In this document: piece after piece, positions 5,992-12,600 of the stretch
Position numbering within the stretch: position 1 is the first letter of the stretch
Layout: each line of letters begins with the position of its first letter
Assembly (NCBI GenBank): GCA_036939975.1
Contig: JALLPB010003160.1
Location: forward strand, 1-12,600
DNA length: 12,600 nucleotides
Origin: Cyclostephanos tholiformis
Taxonomy: Eukaryota; Bacillariophyta; Thalassiosirophyceae; Thalassiosirales; Thalassiosiraceae
Direction: 5' to 3'
Notes under the pieces: generated by a model
Database searches by the model: none
What the model saw: the letters and a program-made list of their open reading frames with translations, nothing else
Told to the model about the DNA's origin: nothing
Position numbers and translations under genes: made by a program

Positions 5992-8358
5992 ATGCTGCTC
6001 TACTCTACTTCGAAACCCCCCTCGGAAATCAGTCCCGACTGGACCTTCTGGTCGACGAGTGAACTTGGGCAGGGCATCTCCCCAGACCAAATCTCTTCCC
6101 TCCTTTTCATCACCAGGAAAAAGGAGATCTGTTTGATATACAAGCCCACCCCTGTCTACAATGACAAAAATGAGCTTATCTCCATCATCGGCAACATGTT
6201 CGACGAGAACACCTCGCCTGCCTTTTTCAAAATCGACAAAGATGAAATCGGCTCCTGCTACGCCATTCGCGAGTTCGAGCAAATCCCTACGGGGTTCCGT
6301 CCCAAAATCGCCCTCCAATCTGATTCCGTGAAAGATACAGACTGGGATGAAGCAGAAGTCGAGATAGCACTCATTGCGATTCCCACTCTTGCCCCGCTCC
6401 CCTACGGCTTTCAGATCAAGAGCATCATCGTCGATGACGATTTCATTGACAAGATGAAAGCAATTTCCAAAGCACATGGTTTTTGGGCAAAAACAATGAG
6501 TGATGCCATCGATCAATTCGAGGTCGACAACCATACCGAGTTAGTCCTCAAAAGGATGATAAAATCTCCCCCGGCGTCCACCTCTCGTGACCCAGCTCGT
6601 GCTGCAACCAAGAATTTGAGAGGCATGACTTTCACCTCCTCCCCCTTTGTTGATGTCTCCCTCCTCAGCAAGAACACTTTCGCCTCCTATCAAGAAGAGT
6701 TACGTACTTTCTTCCGCCGAAACCCCACACCAGCACGTGTTGAGAACATTGATGATAGTAGCGTTGCCAAAAAACAACAAGTTCCAATCATCAACACTTC
6801 CGCAACTACAGCCGTCGGACAACCACCGCAGGAGTTCTATGCCCAGCTTATTGAAACGATGAAAAATCTTCACGCACCATTGCACCCATCCAAAATCGTC
6901 GTTGAATCGAGGGACTACGAGGACACAATCGACCTGGCCAAGCTACAAAACGGAATGCTACAGCTTATGTATGCCACGGGTGATATCGCCTGGGATGACG
7001 GAGTTGTAAAGAACGTCCATCCTGCCACCTTCTCCCAAGGTTTTCTGAACCTCCTCACTCGGACTGCATCAGTTCAAGCTACTCAGCTCACCAACCTGTT
7101 CACTACCATCTTCTCGACTGAACCCGAAGATGACGATGACGAGCAACATGCCAACCCTCTCAACAGGCTCATGTCACTTGTCGTGTTCCCCCCCAAATTT
7201 ACAAAAGGACATTTGAATGCCAGTTTTCAAAGCTCAGACCTCGAAACTGGTTCAATGTACAAATCTACGTCAATAAATCCTTTTCACTACGCACCTCAAG
7301 GAAACAGGAAGCTCATATTAGATGCCGCTACCAGAATGGATGAAGAGCGCAACGAAATCAATTGGCGGATCATTGAGAAAGACCGTAGCAAAATTTCTTC
7401 CGTCATCGAGGGCGTTGGTCGTGTCAACACAATGGAAGAGGTGGCCATGACCTGCGCCAACATCTGTGGTGTCCAACTTGCGATGGTCGATATGTCCGGA
7501 GGAAAACCCCTCCTCTACCAATTCGCCTGGAAGATGATTCGTTTCATTGAGAATAAAAAAACAAAAAATTGGCTGCGCGATAATTCTGGAAGCATCGCGC
7601 ACTTACCCATGGTTTTCATGGCAAAACTTCATCAGTTTTTTATGCATCTCGCCTCTTTCTCTCAGAACACTTTCTCTCAGAACTCCATCAACACGAACAA
7701 GATCGAAGTTGGCGATAGCATGTTTGAAACAAAAGCCTTGACCATCGCAGTCAAGCTCGGTTCAAAGTTCTTTAGCAAGATGCAGGAGCACGTCGACGAC
7801 AATTCCATCCCCAAGGACGTACCAGCCTTTGCAAAAAGTTTTTTTGTTGAAGCACCAGGGGGCGGGTTCAATCCCGCACCCACCAACGAAGCAACCAACA
7901 AACCAACCGCCGCCCAACAACCAGCTGATAGCAACGGCGGTAACAAGCGTAAGGCAAAAACCGAAGAGGAACAAGGCCAAAAAAGGAAGAAAGAGTTTTC
8001 TGATAAGAGCCTCAAAATGGGTCTTTTCCATATCAAAAAAGGCATTCCAGCATCAAAGGCTCTACCCGACAAGAGTACCCTCACGGACGGAGTCAGCATC
8101 TGTCTTGATTCCTGTTGTCACGAGAAGAAGTGTAATTTCAACCATCTGCTCTGCAAGAATGGCAAACACTACACCAACTGGAAGAACGTACCAGACGAGG
8201 ACAAAACCACCTTGCTGAATCACATGAACACCACCGGCCTCATGTGGTTAGATGCGGAGACCTTTGAAAGGCACAAGATCACGATCGCCCCCGAGTTCAC
8301 TCACCTCCTAGGCGATGCAACTGGTCCCAAGCAGAAGTCGGCCGAGAAGAGTACGTAG
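5992..8358 (+). CDS. Gag-like ORF1 of the YR retrotransposon
   Basis: 788 aa starting at the first ATG after an in-frame TGA (5917-5919). I recognise no family for the N-terminal 640 residues; the assignment as Gag rests on position before RT and on the C-terminal region. That region has a basic bipartite nuclear localisation-like segment (KRKAK about 652-656, KRKK about 664-667) and a Cys/His cluster with C704, C708, C709, H710, C714, H718, C721 and H726, plausibly a zinc-binding nucleic-acid contact. An acidic run EPEDDDDEQ lies near residue 380, and a Pro/Ala/Asn-rich linker precedes the NLS. The ORF is uninterrupted and long for a Gag. It ends at TAG 8356-8358, inside a predicted intron whose donor starts at 8351. 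If spliced, residues 1-786 continue in frame into pol. Confidence 0.75.
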   Translation: MLLYSTSKPPSEISPDWTFWSTSELGQGISPDQISSLLFITRKKEICLIYKPTPVYNDKNELISIIGNMFDENTSPAFFKIDKDEIGSCYAIREFEQIPTGFRPKIALQSDSVKDTDWDEAEVEIALIAIPTLAPLPYGFQIKSIIVDDDFIDKMKAISKAHGFWAKTMSDAIDQFEVDNHTELVLKRMIKSPPASTSRDPARAATKNLRGMTFTSSPFVDVSLLSKNTFASYQEELRTFFRRNPTPARVENIDDSSVAKKQQVPIINTSATTAVGQPPQEFYAQLIETMKNLHAPLHPSKIVVESRDYEDTIDLAKLQNGMLQLMYATGDIAWDDGVVKNVHPATFSQGFLNLLTRTASVQATQLTNLFTTIFSTEPEDDDDEQHANPLNRLMSLVVFPPKFTKGHLNASFQSSDLETGSMYKSTSINPFHYAPQGNRKLILDAATRMDEERNEINWRIIEKDRSKISSVIEGVGRVNTMEEVAMTCANICGVQLAMVDMSGGKPLLYQFAWKMIRFIENKKTKNWLRDNSGSIAHLPMVFMAKLHQFFMHLASFSQNTFSQNSINTNKIEVGDSMFETKALTIAVKLGSKFFSKMQEHVDDNSIPKDVPAFAKSFFVEAPGGGFNPAPTNEATNKPTAAQQPADSNGGNKRKAKTEEEQGQKRKKEFSDKSLKMGLFHIKKGIPASKALPDKSTLTDGVSICLDSCCHEKKCNFNHLLCKNGKHYTNWKNVPDEDKTTLLNHMNTTGLMWLDAETFERHKITIAPEFTHLLGDATGPKQKSAEKST

Positions 8359-8513
8359 ACCCTACCTTGGTTGCGACCATCATTCCCTTTCATATTAGCA
8401 GCACAGGAGGACAGCAAAACACTTTCGAACTTCATTACATGCACCTTCCACTCCTTACCTCCCTTTTTTTCATACCCTCGCCTGATGACTATCGTCTTGC
8501 TACACCCTATCAG
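8351..8513 (+). other. Predicted intron joining gag to pol in frame (163 nt)
   Basis: The donor is AAGA|GTACGT (intron begins at 8351) and the acceptor is CACCCTATCAG|GAAAGG (ends at 8513). A branch-point-like CTGAT lies at 8482-8486, about 28 nt upstream, and a pyrimidine-rich stretch lies between. The intron contains the gag stop (8356-8358) and the last upstream stop of the pol frame (TGA 8486-8488). Removing it joins A|GA to make AGA (Arg), then reads straight into the pol frame from 8516 with no stop before 10106. Two independent frame requirements are met by one strong splice pair. Inference only; no transcript seen. Confidence 0.55.
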
Positions 8514-8833
8514 GAAAGGCAGACTCAATTGCTGAACCCTGGATTAATCTGCATAGTAGAATTAAACCCACTAGTAAGCCAAGTAAAGTCAAAAAAGCGA
8601 ATTCCCCAAGTAAAATAAGGATTGAACAGTCACTGGACGACGATAATAAAAGCATTGACTCGACTGCTCAAAAAATCTCGTCAGGCGTAGATAAGAATGC
8701 CATCCTATCTGAGTATCAAACCTCGTGCTTAAATAAGGGTTTCAATTCAGAAGCTTCTACCATTGCAAAAGGTGAGACTTCATCACCACCACCTTCCTAC
8801 CCTTCATATTATCAACTTATTTCACAGTGCAAG

Positions 8834-10108
8834 ATGAAACCAAGTCAAAATCTACAATACCGAGTCAAGGATTTGAGGTTCGATAACATAGTTATTTTCC
8901 TCATCAAGAACCAAGCATCGTACCTTTCACACAACGACGTGAATAACATTCAAAGAATTAGCAAGATGCATCGTGACATGGTTAACGACGTCCTGCGACT
9001 GAGAGGAATTGATTTTTCAAAGGTGAAACTCCCGAGATATGATTATGCAGAGCAGACAGAAATATCACAAGAAAGAGTCAACCTGGCGACGGCATGTGCC
9101 ATTTATTACGGGCTTAACACCGGCATGGTCGTCCGCTACCTGATGGGCGAGTACGTTGGTGAATCCCGGGATTCAACTAAAATTCTTAAAGAGGTGTCGC
9201 CGTACATCGACAAGGTAGACTGCGAGCATATTAAGCGGATCATCGACCAGGGCTGCCCGTCTCATCTTGATTTCGAAGAAGAGTACAAAAATAAGCACAT
9301 GGTTCTTCGAAAGGGAAATCAGCAAACTTTTTTACAATTCCCTGAAGTCACCGCTAAAGCTATGAATAAGGAAGAAAAAAACAGTCACGTTTTAGCTCTT
9401 CGGGAGTGGGTAGTTCATTTTTCACCTTACTGCCGAGCAACACCTCAAGGTATTCGGGAGAAATATGGCAAGCATCGAGTCATATTTGACTCTTCCACAC
9501 AAACCTGTCCTCACGAGGTCGTCCTTAACCACGAAACTTCCACGGACCAAGAGGCGATCATCGATTTTGGGAAAGCTAAAACCAACCTTCTTGTCAACAT
9601 CTACAATTGGCGAATAAGTTACCCTACCAAGGTTACATTTGTATCGCTAGCAGACATCACAGCCTGTTTCCGATTCCCACGACTATCGGCTGATGTCACC
9701 GGAGCCTTCGGATTTGTTGCCGAGTCATTATATTTCATATCGACAAGCCACGTTTTTGGTTCAAACACGTCGGCCAGTTCTTGGGAACCTCTCCGTCGTG
9801 CAATTCAGAATATGATAACAGTTTACGCCCAGCAAGATGATCTGGTTGACAAGCATAAAAACTTACTGGAAGAATTGAATTGGTCCGGTGACTTAAACTC
9901 CTCAAGACCCAATCTGGTGAAAGCATTTCCTTGTGACATCAATAAGGGAGTCGTGGACGACAAGGGAGTTCTCTTCCCGATGACGGCCAATATCTACGTT
10001 GATGACATCTTAGCCGCCGCAACCCGTCAAGAGAACATGTTGAGACTACTTGCAGCTATCATCGAAGCTATTTTTATAGTGTGCGGAATACCAAATACTG
10101 CGGTTTGA
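8834..10108 (+). CDS. Reverse transcriptase portion of pol (ends at in-frame TGA)
   Basis: 424 aa from the first ATG, but the same frame is open from 8489, so the true protein probably begins upstream, perhaps as a Gag-Pol fusion with 106 linker residues (8516-8833). RT motifs seen are K-HRVIFDSS (214-221), motif A LADITACF with catalytic D274, motif B-like FGSNTSASSW (308-317) and motif C YVDD (388-391), with both catalytic Asp. These match RTs of DIRS/LTR-type elements, which copy the element RNA to cDNA. The stretch between motifs B and C is about 70 residues, longer than I expect for the family. The frame stops at TGA 10106-10108, just after the palm domain, and continues in the same frame to 11236. 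That makes the ORF a truncation by one nonsense codon (perhaps CGA to TGA) rather than a natural end. Confidence 0.85.
   Translation: MKPSQNLQYRVKDLRFDNIVIFLIKNQASYLSHNDVNNIQRISKMHRDMVNDVLRLRGIDFSKVKLPRYDYAEQTEISQERVNLATACAIYYGLNTGMVVRYLMGEYVGESRDSTKILKEVSPYIDKVDCEHIKRIIDQGCPSHLDFEEEYKNKHMVLRKGNQQTFLQFPEVTAKAMNKEEKNSHVLALREWVVHFSPYCRATPQGIREKYGKHRVIFDSSTQTCPHEVVLNHETSTDQEAIIDFGKAKTNLLVNIYNWRISYPTKVTFVSLADITACFRFPRLSADVTGAFGFVAESLYFISTSHVFGSNTSASSWEPLRRAIQNMITVYAQQDDLVDKHKNLLEELNWSGDLNSSRPNLVKAFPCDINKGVVDDKGVLFPMTANIYVDDILAAATRQENMLRLLAAIIEAIFIVCGIPNTAV
10106..10108 (+). other. Single in-frame TGA in pol
   Basis: Context GTT TGA CAG. The frames on both sides are the same and both are conserved in character, so no frameshift is involved. 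CGA to TGA at a CpG is the simplest origin. Programmed readthrough is the alternative, since TGA followed by C is the leakiest stop context. Confidence 0.85.
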
Positions 10109-11236
10109 CAGTGTCCCCTCTCCCTTGAGAAGTGGCACGAATTAATTATCGGGCCTAGGCAAATTGTATTGGGCCTAGTCATTGACACAAATACCATGAC
10201 AGTAGGAATCTCTGACGACTATATCAACAAAGTTCGTGACCTCCTGAACAATTGGGATCCTAGAAAGAGATTTTTTAAGGTTAACGAGATGCAAAAGCTC
10301 GTGGGGAAACTCGCAAGACTAGGAGAAGGTGCCCCGTGGATATTTAAACTCATGTCACACCTGTATACTTCCCTGGCCTTTGCCCTAAAAAGCAATACTG
10401 AACTTTTGGAAAATAGCTCAAGCGGATTCAGGGACCTGGTGAAGCAAATCGCTACAAAAAACTTCACAGGAAAAACCTCAGACCACCAACGGCATATCAA
10501 TTTTGCAATGAAAAAGGCTGCAAAGATGGTGAATAGAAATCATGCCACGTACCTTGTGAATAGCACGATGCGAGACGAGCTGAATTTTATTTCAAATGCA
10601 TTAAAACCAGATTCGGGTATCAAATTTGTGACACCGATCGCTCACCTCATCCCTAGAATGCCAACAGCATCTATCGTTGGTGATAGCTCGCTCCTCGCTT
10701 GCGGCGGATACTCAGTCACTCTAAAATTTTGGTGGCATTTTACTTTCCCTTCGAGCGTGGTTGAGAGAACACTCCTGCACCTCAAGAATAAATCGGACGA
10801 AAAGTTCATCTCAATAAACTGCCTCGAGTACTTCACTGTAATAGTGAATTACTGCGCCTCACTGCTTGTATTTTCATCCAAAAAAATCAACGATGACCCG
10901 CATCCCGTTGTCTTATGTGTTACTGACAACACAAGTGCTCTAAATTGGACTTTGCACACAAGCAAGAAATCAAGAATCGGCCGAGCCCTTGCAAGACTCT
11001 TTTGTGGTTTCCTGATTGGCTCGAATGTTGGTGTTAATGCCAAATGGATCAGTACGGTCGAAAACGAGATCGCCGACAAGATCTCAAGGCTGAAGAAACT
11101 CACCCCAAATGAAGCTGAATCTTCCCCCTCTCACATCACCTACGATTACGCCAACCTTCAACAGGAACACAAGGAGTTGAAAGTTTGCAATTTCTTTCAA
11201 CCGAGTCACAAGCTAGTTTGTCATGTCCAAGCTTAG
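10109..11236 (+). CDS. RT thumb and RNase H portion of pol (downstream of TGA)
   Basis: 375 codons in the same frame as the RT, with no ATG near its beginning, so it is the continuation of pol rather than a separate gene. The first part (QCPLSLEKWHELIIGPRQIVLG, then LVIDTNTMTV) is typical of the RT thumb/connection. The second half is an RNase H fold of the DIRS type. The four catalytic carboxylates can be placed, counting from 10169 as residue 1: D172 in IVGDSS, E220 in INCLEY, D253 in CVTDNTSALNW and D303 in NEIADKIS. RNase H would remove the RNA template during cDNA synthesis. The domain appears intact, which argues that the upstream TGA is recent or is suppressed. The stop TAG (11234-11236) overlaps the start of the recombinase ORF. 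Confidence 0.8.
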   Translation, partial: QCPLSLEKWHELIIGPRQIVLGLVIDTNTMTVGISDDYINKVRDLLNNWDPRKRFFKVNEMQKLVGKLARLGEGAPWIFKLMSHLYTSLAFALKSNTELLENSSSGFRDLVKQIATKNFTGKTSDHQRHINFAMKKAAKMVNRNHATYLVNSTMRDELNFISNALKPDSGIKFVTPIAHLIPRMPTASIVGDSSLLACGGYSVTLKFWWHFTFPSSVVERTLLHLKNKSDEKFISINCLEYFTVIVNYCASLLVFSSKKINDDPHPVVLCVTDNTSALNWTLHTSKKSRIGRALARLFCGFLIGSNVGVNAKWISTVENEIADKISRLKKLTPNEAESSPSHITYDYANLQQEHKELKVCNFFQPSHKLVCHVQA

Positions 11237-12347
11237 ATCAAATTCTGAAATTGAAACCACAAGATTTAGGCAAGCTGTATACCTAACCTTCATCAAAAGG
11301 CACCATATTCAAGACCCATGCGGAAGCGAACCAGGATACCAAAGAGTTGTTGCATGTTTCATGGAACAGCTCATGCTCGATCACAACTCTCGATCCGCCA
11401 CAGTCCGTGGGTACGTCGAGGCTATCAATATTTTGTTCAAGCTTCGGAATTTTGAACCCCTCGTTGACTTATCCAACCGCACAAACATGTGCACACGAAT
11501 CATCATTGCTAGAGAGAAAGAAGAATGTATTGCACGCCAACGCAGCCCAATCACCCGGGAAATATTCAGCGCCTTGATCGATCTAGCTAATAATTCACCC
11601 GCCGACTCCGCCGAAGCTGTTGTCGCGGACTGGTTTATTCTCATTCGAATAACAGGCCTCCGATGCGCTGAATACGCGCAGAAAAGTCAGACATCTGTGG
11701 AGGAACACGAATACCCTTCGGGCAAACGTGTAATCAAAGCGTTCGTCTCTCCTGACTGGAGATTCTACAACTGCAAAGGTAGACTCGCCACGAGCACCAT
11801 CGAGGTCCCAGAAAAGTTGAAGATGACCTTCCGAATCCAGAAAAACAGGCGTAATGGTCAATCCATCACTCTGGTTGCTGATCACAACCATAAGGAAATA
11901 TGCCCAGTCCGAGCTGCTCATCACATATCTTTGCGAGCAAAAAGGCTCGGCCAATCAGAATCAGAGCCTCTGGGCATCTTTGTTAACAAATTCGGCATAA
12001 AGAAATATCTCACCGGGAATAAAATTGCTGAGGTGCTACGCTCTGTTGCCAAAAAGGTCCATCCAGACTGGACTGCAGATGAACTAAGCCGCATCTCCTC
12101 TCACTCGGGTCGAGTTTGGGCCCTCGTTTTATTGGACGAAGCTGGCATGAGTCCAGCTTTCATGACATCCAGACTACGCTGGATGGGAGAATCTTACAAG
12201 TTATACCTCCGCGATACTTCCATCCTTCAAACCAAACACGTTGACGCCCTTAAAACGGAATCTGACGAAGTCATCAAACTACTTGGCAGTAATAAAGATA
12301 TACTACCTAACATCGTCCCGATCGACGATGACATGGGAGAATATTAA
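11223..12347 (+). CDS. Tyrosine recombinase (integrase) of the YR retrotransposon
   Basis: 374 aa. This enzyme would integrate the circular cDNA by strand exchange through a 3'-phosphotyrosine intermediate, which is why such elements lack target-site duplications. The catalytic set is visible: R147 in the box I segment RITGLRCAEYAQ, a basic K207 region (QKNRRNG) before the beta-hairpin, H294 and R297 in SHSGR, W320 in the His/Trp position, and nucleophile Y328 in YKLYLRD. The spacing R297 to W320 (23) and W320 to Y328 (8) is close to Cre (23 and 9). The N-terminal 110 residues would be the core-binding domain (helical, with RSATVRGYVEAINI). The start ATG overlaps the pol stop by 14 nt in the +1 frame. 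An in-frame TAG at 11214-11216 rules out an extended start, so translation would need reinitiation, frameshifting or a separate mRNA. Confidence 0.88.
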   Translation: MSKLRSNSEIETTRFRQAVYLTFIKRHHIQDPCGSEPGYQRVVACFMEQLMLDHNSRSATVRGYVEAINILFKLRNFEPLVDLSNRTNMCTRIIIAREKEECIARQRSPITREIFSALIDLANNSPADSAEAVVADWFILIRITGLRCAEYAQKSQTSVEEHEYPSGKRVIKAFVSPDWRFYNCKGRLATSTIEVPEKLKMTFRIQKNRRNGQSITLVADHNHKEICPVRAAHHISLRAKRLGQSESEPLGIFVNKFGIKKYLTGNKIAEVLRSVAKKVHPDWTADELSRISSHSGRVWALVLLDEAGMSPAFMTSRLRWMGESYKLYLRDTSILQTKHVDALKTESDEVIKLLGSNKDILPNIVPIDDDMGEY

Positions 12348-12600
12348 ACTTTGAATTAATCTTACCTTTATAATTTTCTTTTTTCTTTTCTTTTCTTTTT
12401 CTTTTGCATGCTCGTGTCACATATTGGCGTTGTCATAACGACGAGACCAGCTTTGCTCATCCGCGCCCTTCTGATGCGTTCTCCGATCGTAAGAAGCTTA
12501 CATGCCTAAATGGAGGTTTGGCTCACGCCAGAACTTTGGGAACCTTTTAAAACTTGCTGTTTTTGGTTCCACATAGTCTAACTCTTCCGAGTAATAGCCC
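12348..12600 (+). other. Retroelement 3' untranslated region, cut by window edge
   Basis: No reading frame of note. It begins with A/T-rich sequence, then a T/C tract, then ordinary sequence containing a weak inverted pair GGAACC (12539-12544) and GGTTCC (12565-12570). I compared it by eye with the 5341-5990 leader in both orientations and found no convincing repeat. The terminal repeats expected of a YR element are therefore probably to the right of 12600. Confidence 0.55.
12374..12405 (+). repeat. Pyrimidine tract (T4-6 C)n after the recombinase stop
   Basis: A 32-nt run of only T and C, made of TTTTC/TTTTTC units, begins 27 nt after the recombinase stop codon. It could serve in 3' end formation or as a polypurine tract on the complementary strand. 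Simple slippage is equally possible. Confidence 0.7.

Larger units (their letters stand above)
5378..12600 (+). mobile_element. DIRS-order (tyrosine recombinase) retrotransposon, right end outside window
   Basis: The order leader, gag-like ORF, RT/RNase H and tyrosine recombinase, all on one strand, defines a YR (DIRS-order) retrotransposon rather than an LTR element, which would have protease and a DDE integrase. No protease and no DNA-methyltransferase-like domain was seen between RNase H and the recombinase, so the gene content is closer to Ngaro/PAT types than to classical DIRS-1. The left edge is set provisionally at the start of a repeat cluster; no terminal inverted or split direct repeats were detected, and the right end probably lies beyond 12600. 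The only obvious lesion in the coding capacity is one TGA at 10106-10108, suggesting a young insertion. It sits head-to-head with the KEA gene, the two start codons being about 1 kb apart. Confidence 0.8.

Noticed and set aside
5980..6534. - strand open frame of 184 codons, and another at 7677-8099, opposite the Gag-like ORF
   Set aside because: Both are antisense to one uninterrupted 788-codon frame and show no recognisable motif.
8772..8827. Second candidate intron in pol (AAAAG|GTGAGA to TTTCACAG)
   Set aside because: At 56 nt it is short and not a multiple of three. Removing it would throw the in-frame upstream pol sequence out of frame, and no other upstream frame is open to compensate.
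10106..10108. TGA as a selenocysteine codon
   Set aside because: Reverse transcriptases are not known as selenoproteins, the position is not catalytic, and a SECIS element could not be recognised.
5992..12347. LTR retrotransposon (Copia or Gypsy)
   Set aside because: No protease, no DDE integrase with an HHCC finger and no LTR pair was seen. The last ORF has the R, H-x-x-R and Y set of a tyrosine recombinase.
12348..12600. Right terminal repeat matching the 5300-5990 leader
   Set aside because: By-eye comparison in both orientations found only matches of 7 bp or so (for example TCGTGTC), not enough to call. The true right end is probably outside the window.

Overview
The window looks like nuclear DNA of a diatom (stramenopile alga), probably a centric species. 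Three things point that way. A chloroplast-type K+/H+ antiporter gene carries EF-hands and an N-terminal A-A|F-A-R-P motif like the diatom ASAFAP plastid-targeting signal. Its introns are short and follow GT-AG rules. Both neighbours are eukaryotic mobile elements, a piggyBac-like (DDE_Tnp_1_7) relic and a tyrosine-recombinase retrotransposon. The species cannot be named from the sequence alone.

Layout. (1) Bases 1-1470 hold a decayed C-terminal fragment of a piggyBac-like transposase (+ strand, about 157-838), followed by about 630 bp with no convincing gene. (2) Bases 1471-4994 (- strand) hold a four-exon gene for a plastid KEA-type K+/H+ antiporter, predicted at 1056 aa. Its order is targeting peptide, low-complexity and 11-residue-repeat region, CPA2 membrane domain, a canonical EF-hand pair, a TrkA-N/RCK nucleotide-binding domain, and a second degenerate EF-hand pair. 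The three introns lie at 3215-3377, 3047-3160 and 2191-2266. Intron 1 contains a long (GA/CT)n microsatellite. (3) Bases 4995 to about 5377 are the KEA upstream region. (4) From roughly 5378 to past the right edge (12600) lies a nearly complete DIRS-order (tyrosine recombinase) retrotransposon on the + strand, head-to-head with KEA. Its parts are a repeat-rich leader, a 788-aa Gag-like ORF with an NLS and a Cys/His cluster, a reverse transcriptase/RNase H reading frame interrupted by one TGA, and a 374-aa tyrosine recombinase overlapping the pol stop by 14 nt.

How the parts work together. By family knowledge, the Gag-like protein would package the RNA, RT/RNase H would make cDNA, and the recombinase would integrate a circular intermediate without target-site duplication. 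The most interesting observation is a predicted 163-nt GT-AG intron (8351-8513). It spans the gag stop codon and, when removed, joins gag in frame to the pol reading frame. Splicing versus retention could therefore set the Gag to Gag-Pol ratio. Other notable points are six exact copies of a 9-mer (GCAATCAGC) in the leader, a 14-bp perfect palindrome flanked by 12-bp direct repeats, the single TGA in an otherwise intact pol, and the two EF-hand pairs of the antiporter. The element's ends were not found: no terminal repeat pairing is visible inside the window.
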